Shown here one piece after another: positions 17,792 through 26,074 of a DNA stretch of 64,000 nucleotides. Within the stretch, counting starts at the first letter, position 1. Every line of letters starts with the position of its first letter. This stretch comes from Erysipelothrix anatis (lineage in GTDB: Bacteria; Bacillota_I; Bacilli_A; Erysipelotrichales; Erysipelotrichaceae): the NCBI RefSeq assembly GCF_009828745.1, contig NZ_WTSX01000003.1, positions 136,058 to 200,057 of the forward strand. Reading direction: 5' to 3'. The position numbers were made by a program, and so were the translations under genes. Below the pieces are notes generated by a model, which had not been told where the DNA came from, made no database searches, and worked only from the letters and a program-made list of their open reading frames with translations.

Positions 17792-18136
17792 GTGAAAATT
17801 GTATCTCAATTTCTAATTATCGCTGGTTTCACGTTTATTGGCGATAGCATTACAGCGTTTTTCAAACTTCCGATTCCAGGTAGTATTATCGGATTATGTT
17901 TGTTATTTGCTGCACTGCAATTTAAACTCATTAAAGTCTCATCTGTCGAAATGGTCGGCACTTGGCTTAAAGATAATCTTGCTTTCTTCTTTGTTCCTGT
18001 TACTGTAGGCATCATGATTTATTTTGATGTCTTACAAGCAACATGGGTAGAGTTCGTGATTATCTTAATTATCTCAACCCTCGTGACCTATGTTGTGAGC
18101 GCCTATGCAGCAACCCGGGTTCAAGGAGATCAATAG
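17792..18136 (+). CDS. lrgA: CidA/LrgA family holin-like protein
   Basis: 114 aa. The open frame extends to 17756, but TTGGAGG is followed by a GTG at 17792, giving the family-typical start (M)KIVSQFLIIAGF. There are four hydrophobic segments, and the PIPGSIIGLCLLF motif is characteristic. LrgA/CidA proteins are small membrane proteins that with LrgB influence murein hydrolase activity, pyruvate uptake and cell death. The stop codon directly abuts the lrgB start. Confidence 0.9.
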   Translation: MKIVSQFLIIAGFTFIGDSITAFFKLPIPGSIIGLCLLFAALQFKLIKVSSVEMVGTWLKDNLAFFFVPVTVGIMIYFDVLQATWVEFVIILIISTLVTYVVSAYAATRVQGDQ

Positions 18137-18844
18137 ATGGATAAAATATTTACAAGCCCACTGTTTGGATTAGTTTTATCGATGGGAGTATATGTACTGA
18201 TGACAAAAGTACAAAAAATTCTAAAGTCAGACTTGTTCAACCCCCTACTCATGTCCAGTATTTTTATTATTGCTTTCCTCATGATTTTTAAAATTTCGTA
18301 TGAATCATACAATATTGGTGGCCAATTTATCTCTGCACTCATTGGCCCTGCGACAGTCGCCCTCGCAATTCCACTTTATATGAACCTTGGAATGCTCGCA
18401 AAGTATAAACGCGTCATCCTCGTTTCAATCAGCGCAGGAGTATTGGCTCACGCCATTACAATCGGCGTCCTAGCATCGATCTTAAAGTTATCGCCTCAGA
18501 TGATTGCAACAGTAATCCCCAAATCTGTAACAACGGCGATTGCTGCTGATGTTGCAGTCTCACTGGGGGGCATTTCAACACTTACTGTCTGCATTGTTAT
18601 TATCACCGGAATCTTTGGAGCTGCACTTGCACCATTGCTTAATAAAATATTCCGCATTGATAGCCCAATTGCTCAAGGCTTAGCGCTCGGAACTGCAGCA
18701 CATGCAGTTGGAACGTCAAAGGCTATTGAAATGGGAAAAGAGCAGGGAATTATGTCTACCCTCGCTTTAATTTTGACGGGAATTTTTACAGTTATTATTT
18801 CTCCGATTACCAAAATTATAATTTTTGGACTACTTGGTATCTAA
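18137..18844 (+). CDS. lrgB: LrgB family protein
   Basis: 235 aa. The ATG begins at the base after the lrgA stop, with AAGGAG inside the lrgA end. Six or seven hydrophobic segments are present, and the family motif region PKSVTTAIAADV is followed by GTAAHAVGTSKA near the C-terminus. It is the partner of LrgA, and the two probably form one transport or holin-like system. A terminator overlaps the stop codon. Confidence 0.92.
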   Translation: MDKIFTSPLFGLVLSMGVYVLMTKVQKILKSDLFNPLLMSSIFIIAFLMIFKISYESYNIGGQFISALIGPATVALAIPLYMNLGMLAKYKRVILVSISAGVLAHAITIGVLASILKLSPQMIATVIPKSVTTAIAADVAVSLGGISTLTVCIVIITGIFGAALAPLLNKIFRIDSPIAQGLALGTAAHAVGTSKAIEMGKEQGIMSTLALILTGIFTVIISPITKIIIFGLLGI

Positions 18845-18870
18845 AAGGTCGACTTCTGTCGACCTTTTTT
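18843..18870. terminator. Bidirectional terminator, lrgB and InlB-repeat gene
   Basis: AAAAGGTCGAC, loop TTCT, GTCGACCTTTTTT. Confidence 0.85.
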
Positions 18871-19222
18871 ATTGTTTGTTTTTATGGATAAAATTGATAC
18901 TTTCAGCTAAATCAGCAAGAATGCCACCAGCATATATATATTTTTCATCATCCTGAGTTGCTTTCTGAATCGAGGATTGTTTGTTCGCAGCGAATAAGTC
19001 TTTTAAATCCCACTTTGCGTGCAAAGTTACATCTTCAATAACTATATCACTTTCAAAGTTCCAAGGATATTTCAGTGCTTCATCGTGGAACCATCCCTTG
19101 AAGATAGCGTCGTTACGTGTCGGACGTTGTGGTTCTTGAAGATAACTTCCGTCTGTAACAAGGACGCTCGATATTTGCGTTACAGCATCACCAGCATCAA
19201 ATTTAACTTTGTAATCATTCAT
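18869..19222 (-). CDS. Leaderless InlB B-repeat protein, 117 aa
   Basis: 117 aa with start ATG after TGGAGG. Residues about 3-72 are a complete Listeria-Bacteroides (InlB B) repeat: VKFDAGDAV, PQRPTRNDAIFKGWF, then DVTLHAKWD. The remaining 45 residues are charged, with a hydrophobic patch (YIYAGGILADLAESI). Such repeats normally sit in large exported surface proteins. Here there is no signal peptide, membrane segment or anchor. It may be a cytoplasmic protein, a fragment, or exported by an unknown route. Confidence 0.75.
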   Translation of the reverse strand: MNDYKVKFDAGDAVTQISSVLVTDGSYLQEPQRPTRNDAIFKGWFHDEALKYPWNFESDIVIEDVTLHAKWDLKDLFAANKQSSIQKATQDDEKYIYAGGILADLAESINFIHKNKQ

Positions 19223-19379
19223 AGTTTATCCTCCATCTGTTCTTGGTGATTTTACTATCTCACGAAGTAGTTCTTTGATGGGAAGAATGTCATTAAGCAT
19301 AGCATTTATGTCACGAATATAAACTTTTTATTAAACTATGAATAATAATTAACAAATAAAAAGGATACGTTGTATCCTT

Positions 19380-20165
19380 TTAGAAATCTAAAATTACAAT
19401 TTCTGGACGAGCAAAGAATCGGATAGGCAACATTCCCACAGTTCCTCCCACGCCCGACGATACGTACATTGAACCCTGTGGTCGACGAATCATTCCATGA
19501 ACGAGTGTTTGGTCAAATTCAGAATTTGTAATTGGCGCATATAAGCCAAATAGTGTTACCTGTCCCGCATGGAGATGACCAGCTAATGCCATATCGACGT
19601 AAGTGGACTTCGGTAATTTTTCAAAGTAATCCGGATTATGCGTTAGTAAAATTGATAAATTGTCTTCGTGAATTGGAAACACTGGGACACCCTTTATGGC
19701 ATCATCAACCCCAATAATATCGAGACCGCGATAATTATAAATTTCATTAATGAGTACTGTTACACCAATATCTTGTAGCATCGTAACCGATTTTTCATAT
19801 TCTCGATAATCATGATTTCCGAGAACTGCAACCTTGGGTGCATTGATACTATTTATGTATTCAAAGATAGGGGTATTCTGTTTTCCTTCTTGATGGATAT
19901 AATCTCCACCTAATAGCACCAAATCCGGTTTGAGAGCATTTACTCTTCGAACAAGATTTCGGGCAGCTCCATGCAAAAATGGTCGTCTCTTGTGATCAAA
20001 CTGTAAATCGGAAATAAAAATAATTCGTTTTCCCTTTAATCCATCTGGAATCTTATGTTTTGTATCAAAATCTATGGGTTTCAAATATACATTCTTTAGC
20101 CAACGGTATTCGATAAACGAATAAATGAATATTCCCAGTAACGCAATTAGCAGATATTTAATCAA
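19380..20165 (-). CDS. Membrane-anchored metallophosphoesterase (YkuE/YaeI-like)
   Basis: 261 aa. An N-terminal hydrophobic segment (about 3-20) anchors the protein. Calcineurin-like motifs are SDLQFD, GGDYIH, LGNHDYR, LTHNPDYF and AGHLHAGQ. The start is TTG, overlapping the upstream TGA (TTGA), so it is translationally coupled to the ECF gene. Family members hydrolyse phosphodiesters or pyrophosphates such as UDP-diacylglucosamine. Its role beside pantothenate genes is unclear. Confidence 0.85.
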   Translation of the reverse strand: MIKYLLIALLGIFIYSFIEYRWLKNVYLKPIDFDTKHKIPDGLKGKRIIFISDLQFDHKRRPFLHGAARNLVRRVNALKPDLVLLGGDYIHQEGKQNTPIFEYINSINAPKVAVLGNHDYREYEKSVTMLQDIGVTVLINEIYNYRGLDIIGVDDAIKGVPVFPIHEDNLSILLTHNPDYFEKLPKSTYVDMALAGHLHAGQVTLFGLYAPITNSEFDQTLVHGMIRRPQGSMYVSSGVGGTVGMLPIRFFARPEIVILDF

Positions 20166-20737
20166 TGGTTTTTGACCTTATTCAGGGCAACTGAAGTCGG
20201 TACTGCAATAACCACGCTGGCAATGATTTCGAATATACCATTTGACAAGAGAACAGATCCGATCAATACAAGTGCGCTTGTTGGTGCTGCAGCTAAAATT
20301 TCTGGGCTTGTAGAACCTGTTGCCGCAATATACATCGCAAGCAATACTGCGACCGTATGAACAAGAGTAGCTACCACTGAGGTAACAGAAGCTACCACGA
20401 CAAAGTTTTTTGTGATCCGCTTCATCAAACCAGCCACCACTACGATACTAAGTCCAAAGATAATTCGCGGTAGTACTGACACTAAAGGATTCACGAACAA
20501 AACATCGAAGACGCCTACTGGTCGTGTTGCAGCAATAAACATCGCAGCGACACCAAATGCAGTTGCGTTAATTAACGCCGCTTTTGCTCCGAGTACAAGC
20601 CCGGCAATAATTACTGGAATATGCATGATCGTTATCGAAACAAAACCAATATTGATCATTCCTAGACCTGGCACTAATGCCAAGATAAGTGTGATTGCAA
20701 TGAACATTGCGTTCATTGTTATGTCTCTAACTTTCAT
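20162..20737 (-). CDS. ECF transporter S component, probably for pantothenate (PanT-like)
   Basis: 191 aa with about six hydrophobic segments and an N-terminal VRDITMNAMFIAITLIL, the usual start of ECF S components, which hand a vitamin to a shared EcfAAT module. The substrate call rests on context: the ATG overlaps the coaX stop (ATGA), and CoaX phosphorylates pantothenate. PanT-type S components are known in Bacillota. No EcfA or EcfT genes are in the window, as expected for a group II system. Confidence 0.8.
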   Translation of the reverse strand: MKVRDITMNAMFIAITLILALVPGLGMINIGFVSITIMHIPVIIAGLVLGAKAALINATAFGVAAMFIAATRPVGVFDVLFVNPLVSVLPRIIFGLSIVVVAGLMKRITKNFVVVASVTSVVATLVHTVAVLLAMYIAATGSTSPEILAAAPTSALVLIGSVLLSNGIFEIIASVVIAVPTSVALNKVKNH

Positions 20738-21486
20738 CGTTTAAATGCTCCTTTCCGATAGATCTCGTAGAGTCCATCATTTAGTAAAAATTCATCATAT
20801 ATAAACGCTTCTGTTGCTCCATGAATAATTGAAGCATAGCCACCTGTTATAATTTTTGTACAAGAAGTTCCCAGTTCTTTTTCCATTCGCATCGCCAATC
20901 CTTCGATTTGCGATACAAGTCCATACAAGGCTCCCGATTGAATTGCATCAATAGTCCCAGAGCCAATCACTGTTTTTGGAAACTCTAATGCAACTTCTGG
21001 TAGGTGGGGAATATAATCCGCAAAAGCTCGCATGGATGTCCCAATCCCAGGTATGATGGCACCTCCTAAAAACGACCCTGTTTCATCAACAACCGTTAAT
21101 TTTGTCGCACTTCCGACATCCGCAATAATCACTGGTGTTTGATACTTTTGAATTGCACCCCATGATGTTGCTATGAAATCAGCCCCAATATCATTTGGAT
21201 TATCCAACTTAATTGTTAGGCCATCAATGGAAGTTGCGTCAATCATAATTGGTTTCTTTTGATATAGTAATTCAATTGTTTCAATAAACTGATCTTTAAT
21301 CATTGGTACAACGCAGGATACGATAATATCCTCCGGAATTTCTTTAATAATTTCTTTAAATTTAATGGTATAGTTTTTAATTACATCTTTTTTGTAAGTG
21401 TCAATACGCGCTTCTAAAACTCGCTTGTTATCTTTATAACCGACAATGACCGTATTGGAATTACCGATGTCTATCGTAATAATCAT
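20734..21486 (-). CDS. coaX: Type III pantothenate kinase
   Basis: 250 aa. The open frame starts 39 bases earlier, but AGGAGTG precedes the ATG at 21486 and the protein then begins MIITIDIGNSNT, the ATP-binding phosphate-1 motif of the family. Other motifs are DVGSATK, GGAIIPGIGTS and TGGYA near the C-terminus. It catalyses the first step of coenzyme A synthesis. It heads an operon with an ECF S component and a phosphoesterase, each overlapping by four bases. Confidence 0.92.
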   Translation of the reverse strand: MIITIDIGNSNTVIVGYKDNKRVLEARIDTYKKDVIKNYTIKFKEIIKEIPEDIIVSCVVPMIKDQFIETIELLYQKKPIMIDATSIDGLTIKLDNPNDIGADFIATSWGAIQKYQTPVIIADVGSATKLTVVDETGSFLGGAIIPGIGTSMRAFADYIPHLPEVALEFPKTVIGSGTIDAIQSGALYGLVSQIEGLAMRMEKELGTSCTKIITGGYASIIHGATEAFIYDEFLLNDGLYEIYRKGAFKR

Positions 21487-21571
21487 ACATTCACTCCTAG
21501 CGTTTGTTGCAATATTACAATACACGATATTTCACTTTTTTGCCACTAATACGACATTTATGGAGAGGCGC

Positions 21572-21907
21572 TCATTGCGCCTCTTGACTGTTATATGCGT
21601 ACCCATAGGCAGATATTTCAACTGTTTGCGGAATATAACTAAAGTTATGTACATATTGAATCAACACTTTGAATTTTCTGTCTTCATTTTTCACAAAATA
21701 TGTACATTTTTGACAGCTGTTTTTCGACTGTATTCTTTCTTTCACCACAGAGTCGTATCGATCATGGACTTCAATCTCATGAACAATTACATCACGTAGT
21801 GTGTGAACTTGTTGAATACCAATAATCAAGTTACAAAAATCCAAGGTAACCAATACTCCAAGTCCAAAGAAAACCATCAATACATAAAATTCAATTGATA
21901 TCTTCAT
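21572..21907 (-). CDS. TadE-like pseudopilin, putative
   Basis: 111 aa. One hydrophobic N-terminal segment (about 3-28) with a conserved-type glutamate near the start (ISIEFYVLM), then a soluble domain with a CQKC pair. Position (last gene of a Tad-like operon) and architecture suggest a TadE/TadG-type minor pseudopilin. The start overlaps the upstream stop (ATGA). The sequence is too divergent for a firm family call. Confidence 0.5.
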   Translation of the reverse strand: MKISIEFYVLMVFFGLGVLVTLDFCNLIIGIQQVHTLRDVIVHEIEVHDRYDSVVKERIQSKNSCQKCTYFVKNEDRKFKVLIQYVHNFSYIPQTVEISAYGYAYNSQEAQ

Positions 21908-22050
21908 TTACGTACTTCTGCCATTCCATTCCACTTCCCGACGAGTGTAGTTCTTAAAATATCCTTGAACTCGTTCGAAAAGACAATCATCCCTGTCGCA
22001 ATAATTGTTACAACAAGGACCATACCAAATTCTTCAAAAAAAGACTTCAA
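21904..22050 (-). CDS. Flp-like small pilin, putative (48 aa)
   Basis: TTG start overlapping the upstream TGA (TTGA) with AAGGGGG upstream. A longer frame from 22113 would overlap the preceding gene heavily and lacks a ribosome site. The product is (M)KSFFEEFGMVLVVTIIATG followed by a short polar tail. That is a short hydrophilic leader ending in FG, then a hydrophobic helix, as in Flp-type prepilins. Conserved Flp residues after the cleavage site are not all present, so the call is contextual. Confidence 0.5.
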   Translation of the reverse strand: MKSFFEEFGMVLVVTIIATGMIVFSNEFKDILRTTLVGKWNGMAEVRK

Positions 22051-22751
22051 ATGCCCCACCCCCTTTCCATTAAGCCAACGATTACTTGCGTCATCAAAAC
22101 CAAAAACAAGCACCCAACCGATATCAACGGAACTAAACCCAAAGGGGTATACATTTCGACATTCTCCGAATATGCAAGTAAGCGTTGCTGTCTCAACCTT
22201 CCATTATTGATTTCAATAATACGCTGTAACTGCCGGGTCGCATCAACAGTTGATTCCACACAATATCGGTACAAATACTTCATTGTTTGACGTATTTCTG
22301 GCGTTGATGCTCGCACCATGAAACCAACAAATGCTTCACGATCTTCTGGATTTGCTTCAATTTTTTTAATTAGTATTTCCACATCATGTTCTAAATTCCA
22401 AGGTACCGTTTCTAAACTTAATTTCAATGCATGAAGGAGTGTATTTGTCTGAATAAATGCCAAAATTGATTGAATCCAAATTGTGAACGAGAATTGAAGT
22501 GTAGCGCGTGTTTTGCGATATACTGAGTTCAATTTTTTTTCATAAAATGTAATAAACAGCGGAATTACGATTAGAACTCTATTGGAGAAACAGGCGCACA
22601 CAAGGCACATGCCCACAACGAGATACACAGTCCTTTCATAGGATACGCCAATTAATTCATTTCTTGCTTTAACGGAATGCCACAAAAGACTCCGTATAAG
22701 TTTGGACCCAAAAACAATCCAGAACATTAATAAAAGAACGTTAACAAACAT
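22047..22751 (-). CDS. TadC-like type II/IV secretion F-domain membrane protein
   Basis: 234 aa with GGAGGGAAC before the ATG. Hydrophobic segments lie near the N-terminus and at the C-terminus (LVPLISVGCLFLVLM), enclosing a helical cytoplasmic T2SSF domain. It matches a TadC-type inner-membrane platform protein and follows a TadB-like gene with an 11-bp overlap. The gene end overlaps the Flp-like ORF. Confidence 0.65.
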   Translation of the reverse strand: MFVNVLLLMFWIVFGSKLIRSLLWHSVKARNELIGVSYERTVYLVVGMCLVCACFSNRVLIVIPLFITFYEKKLNSVYRKTRATLQFSFTIWIQSILAFIQTNTLLHALKLSLETVPWNLEHDVEILIKKIEANPEDREAFVGFMVRASTPEIRQTMKYLYRYCVESTVDATRQLQRIIEINNGRLRQQRLLAYSENVEMYTPLGLVPLISVGCLFLVLMTQVIVGLMERGWGI

Positions 22752-23427
22752 GTTCCCTCCTTAGAGTCAGGTCATGACGTAGAATTCTAAAAACGACGCA
22801 TACAAAACTATTAATTAGAACTAAGAATATGAACAGCAGTATTTCGTAGTTAGGAAGCATTAGTCGTTGAGTTGCTTGCAGCAACATTTCGCATACAAAA
22901 TAGGTCACTAAAATACTTATTGATGAAAGTAGCACTAACATTTTAACTGTTTGAATCAAACGTTCACTATACCCATTTACAGCATCGTACCAATAGTCAA
23001 CTTCAGCTTCTAAATCATAAAGTTTATCGTCGACCCCCTGGTCCCCATGGATAATGTCCACAGCTAAAACAGAAATCAGCGTTTTCCATGAATAATGAGT
23101 ATGAATCAAAGCGAGTTTTTTGAAGTCAAAATCTCCCCTTTCAAATTCTAAGAGGGGGAGTTCCTTAGCATTACATTCAATATTTCTCATGCTAACTAAA
23201 ATATTGTGTGTAAAACGATATCTTACTATCAAACTTAATGTCATTTGATATTGCGCCGTAACCCTTTCTTTGTTTACTTCAAAAGTCGCAAGAGATGCAA
23301 CTATATCTTTTATAAAAACTATTAAAACAAGCAAATACACACCATTTAAAACTATCGAAAACTTAAACATCATGAGTATGATTAATTGTGCGCATGCATA
23401 AACACAAATACTCTTTAGCTTTACCAC
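22741..23427 (-). CDS. TadB-like pilus assembly membrane protein
   Basis: 228 aa starting at GTG (GGTG upstream), overlapping the ATPase gene end by seven bases. Paired hydrophobic segments at the N-terminus (about 8-40) and near the C-terminus (about 160-215) flank a soluble helical region, as in TadB. The sequence is divergent, and identification leans on the ATPase upstream and the T2SSF-like gene downstream. Confidence 0.6.
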   Translation of the reverse strand: MVKLKSICVYACAQLIILMMFKFSIVLNGVYLLVLIVFIKDIVASLATFEVNKERVTAQYQMTLSLIVRYRFTHNILVSMRNIECNAKELPLLEFERGDFDFKKLALIHTHYSWKTLISVLAVDIIHGDQGVDDKLYDLEAEVDYWYDAVNGYSERLIQTVKMLVLLSSISILVTYFVCEMLLQATQRLMLPNYEILLFIFLVLINSFVCVVFRILRHDLTLRREHVC

Positions 23428-24407
23428 TGGACACCATAAAGGTCTGCTCGACTTTTGATTTTCTCAGGAAGTTTATCCAAATCAACAACTCCCCCATGTT
23501 GATAGATTGTCACTGTTGATCCCTGATTAAAAACGACAATTTCTCTTACACGCCGCACAGTGCCCTTACTCGTGTGCAGTAAATCAATATGTATTCCAAC
23601 ATCAAACAGTGTCTCTATCTGCGCTAACATGCTTACACTATCAATTGATGCCCCATTCATCATGAATAACAAACGGTTGGGTATCTCTTTAGCACTTCGA
23701 GCATGAATAGTACTTATTAGATGCAGTCCTGTTGAAACACATTTTAATAATTCGAATGCTTCAGAACCTCTTACTTCACTTAATAGCAACCAATCAGGTC
23801 TTTGGCGCAATGATGCTTTAATCGCATCATCATACGACATCACTTTGCTCGTTTTCAGCGCAACGCAATCACGACGTGGATGGAGCACATCATAGTGAAT
23901 TTCCATACTGTCTTCGAGCGTAATCACGCGTTCTTTGTCACCAATAAACTGTGTTAAAAATTTTAACAACTCTGTTTTCCCCGATCCTGGCAATCCACTT
24001 ATCATTACATTGCAACGACACCGTATGCAACTCACCAGAAAGTCCAAAGCCGCTTGCGATACGTATTCTTTTTCAATTATTGATTTGACATCGTAACGGC
24101 ATTGTCCACTTGTCTTACGAATTGAAATACAAACATCTTTAGAAATTGTTGGATGAAGAACACTTATTCTTAGAAATCCAATTTCTGTTTCAAAGATTGG
24201 ATTACTCACTGTATAAGGAAGATTCACAGCATTTGAAAGCCGCAAGACTAACCGGTAAATGGCGTCTTTATCACTAAAACCTTTAACGACATAACGCCCC
24301 TTATTTAGGTCATCAACCCACAAATCTTTGCCATTGTAATTGAGATCAGTCACATCCGCTTGATCTACATACATCTGGAACATCTCGAAATCAAATCTAC
24401 GAAGCAT
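23421..24407 (-). CDS. TadA/CpaF-type secretion ATPase
   Basis: 328 aa. A TTG twelve bases upstream is possible, but GAGGAG immediately precedes the ATG at 24407. The Walker A box is SGLPGSGKTELLKF, the Asp box region is VITLEDSMEI, Walker B is DWLLLSEVRGSEAFE, and the His box is STIHARSAKEIPNRL. These define the CpaF/TadA group of the type II/IV secretion ATPases, which powers assembly of Flp pili. It is second in a six-gene overlapping operon. Confidence 0.85.
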   Translation of the reverse strand: MLRRFDFEMFQMYVDQADVTDLNYNGKDLWVDDLNKGRYVVKGFSDKDAIYRLVLRLSNAVNLPYTVSNPIFETEIGFLRISVLHPTISKDVCISIRKTSGQCRYDVKSIIEKEYVSQAALDFLVSCIRCRCNVMISGLPGSGKTELLKFLTQFIGDKERVITLEDSMEIHYDVLHPRRDCVALKTSKVMSYDDAIKASLRQRPDWLLLSEVRGSEAFELLKCVSTGLHLISTIHARSAKEIPNRLLFMMNGASIDSVSMLAQIETLFDVGIHIDLLHTSKGTVRRVREIVVFNQGSTVTIYQHGGVVDLDKLPEKIKSRADLYGVQW

Positions 24408-24732
24408 AATACTCCTCAACCATAAGTCTATCTAAAGAATATGTATAGCCGCCAATTTTTCTTTCAATCCCAAAGCGCATCGCATTAGGAAATAAAGATG
24501 TTTCAAATCTCTTAACTGTGATTTCTCCACCATAATTCTCATAAAATACCTTCAGAACATTCACAAGTAATGTCTCTTTAGGATAGTCACTCGCTATATT
24601 TCTTCGCATTGCTTGATGGTGGGCAAAACGAATTTGAAAATGATGAGATGCCAATATAGCCACAAACATTGCGAACCCACTTATACACGCAATAATCGTG
24701 ATAAGACCAACACTCCAAAATATATGTTTCAT
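24397..24732 (-). CDS. First gene of the Tad-like operon, membrane protein of unknown family
   Basis: 111 aa. A hydrophobic N-terminal segment (about 5-30) is followed by a soluble domain of about 80 residues. AAAGG lies upstream of the ATG. It overlaps tadA-like by 11 bp, so it is part of the pilus operon. Position could suggest a RcpC-, TadZ- or pilin-like role, but the sequence shows none of those signatures. Confidence 0.55.
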   Translation of the reverse strand: MKHIFWSVGLITIIACISGFAMFVAILASHHFQIRFAHHQAMRRNIASDYPKETLLVNVLKVFYENYGGEITVKRFETSLFPNAMRFGIERKIGGYTYSLDRLMVEEYYAS

Positions 24733-24873
24733 AATTTCAACCTTTCGTTAGTTCAGTTCCATTTTTCACAGAATTGGATTCAATTTCATTTTTTACCAAT
24801 CTTCTTTCCCTGACATAACTAAGTATGAAGTGATACCTAAATATCCTAAAAATATCTATGGTATAATACACAT

Positions 24874-25986
24874 ATGAAAAAATTCGCATTCATCATGGCG
24901 ACTCTATTGATCTTAACGGGTTGTTCAATAAAGTCTGGTGATAACTACACAAAATACGAAGCCCGTACCTCCGAAGTAGGATTTGACACTGTCATGACCT
25001 TCGTCGCTTATACAAAAGATGAGGCAACTTTCAACGATTATTTTAGTAAAGTTAAAGCAGCTTTTCTGCGCTATAATGCCTTATTTGATAAGTATAATGA
25101 CTATGAAGGAGTCGCAAACATTAAAACTATCAACGACAACGCTGGAATTGCACCCGTAACCGTTGATCCTCTAATTATAGAAATGCTTGAACGCTCGCGT
25201 GACTATACTGAAGTTTCAAATGGTTATTTCGACATTACCTATGGTTCTGTTATGGAAATTTGGCATGACTATCGAGAGGATGGTATTGAAAAGAATGCAT
25301 CTGGTGAACCTGGAGAAATCCCAACACAAGATGTTCTTGAAGAAGCAGCACGCCACGCTGGGTGGCAATTTGTCGAAATTGACAAGGCAAATAACACCGT
25401 CTTTCTTACCGATGCCAAAACAAGACTTGATGTAGGAGCAATTGCAAAGGGCTATGCAACGGAACTTGTTGCTTTGGAACTAGAAGAAGCCGGATTAGAA
25501 TACGGTGTTGTAAGTGGCGGTGGAAACGTTCGTACAATCAATACCAAACCAGATGGTGAAGCATGGGCAATCGGTGTTGAAAAACCATCAATGCTTGTCA
25601 AAAATGAAAGTCTTGATGTATTCCGTGTTCCACATTCAATGTCAATTGTTACATCAGGTGATTACCAACGGTACTATATTGGCCCAAATGATGTTACTTA
25701 TTCACATTTAATCAACCCAAAAACATTACAACCACAATCAGTATTCCGTTCAGTAACAATATTTACACCAGATTCGACCATGGCTGACGCACTTTCAACT
25801 GCTGTCTATATGATGTCATATGAAGAAGCACAGACTTTCATTCAAGACTTCAATACAAAATACCCTGACAAGTCAATTGATGTGTTGTGGGTTTCGGAAG
25901 ATCATCCTGAATGGTATCAATTGGAAGACTATGACTTTACTTTCACTGACAACATTAAACAATACTCCGCTTTCGCAAATAAATAA
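24874..25986 (+). CDS. apbE: FAD:protein FMN transferase lipoprotein (ApbE family, FmnB-like)
   Basis: 370 aa. Signal peptide with lipobox LILTGC (Cys about 17), so membrane-anchored outside. The ApbE motifs are MTFVAYT, the FDIT(Y)G substrate loop, LDVGAIAKGYATEL, GGGNVR, and the late VTSGDYQRYY ... HLINPKT. ApbE transfers FMN from FAD to threonines of target proteins. In Listeria the homologue FmnB flavinylates the lipoprotein PplA in extracellular electron transfer. It is divergent from the Tad-like operon, and the next genes on the other strand encode quinone-synthesis enzymes and NDH-2. Confidence 0.93.
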   Translation: MKKFAFIMATLLILTGCSIKSGDNYTKYEARTSEVGFDTVMTFVAYTKDEATFNDYFSKVKAAFLRYNALFDKYNDYEGVANIKTINDNAGIAPVTVDPLIIEMLERSRDYTEVSNGYFDITYGSVMEIWHDYREDGIEKNASGEPGEIPTQDVLEEAARHAGWQFVEIDKANNTVFLTDAKTRLDVGAIAKGYATELVALELEEAGLEYGVVSGGGNVRTINTKPDGEAWAIGVEKPSMLVKNESLDVFRVPHSMSIVTSGDYQRYYIGPNDVTYSHLINPKTLQPQSVFRSVTIFTPDSTMADALSTAVYMMSYEEAQTFIQDFNTKYPDKSIDVLWVSEDHPEWYQLEDYDFTFTDNIKQYSAFANK

Positions 25987-25999
25987 CTCAAGCAAATCT

Positions 26000-26046
26000 A
26001 ACCGAACCACCAATCTTTAACAAAGATTGGTGGTTCGGTTTTTATA
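26000..26046 (+). terminator. Strong terminator of apbE
   Basis: A 19-bp perfect stem (26000-26018 with 26022-26040) followed by TTTTTAT. Confidence 0.9.
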
Positions 26047-26047
26047 T

Positions 26048-26074
26048 AAAAAAGAACTTCTTTATAAGAAGTTC
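26048..26074 (-). terminator. Terminator of the prenyltransferase gene
   Basis: GAACTTCT, 5-nt loop carrying the stop codon, AGAAGTTC, then six T on the minus strand. Confidence 0.8.
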
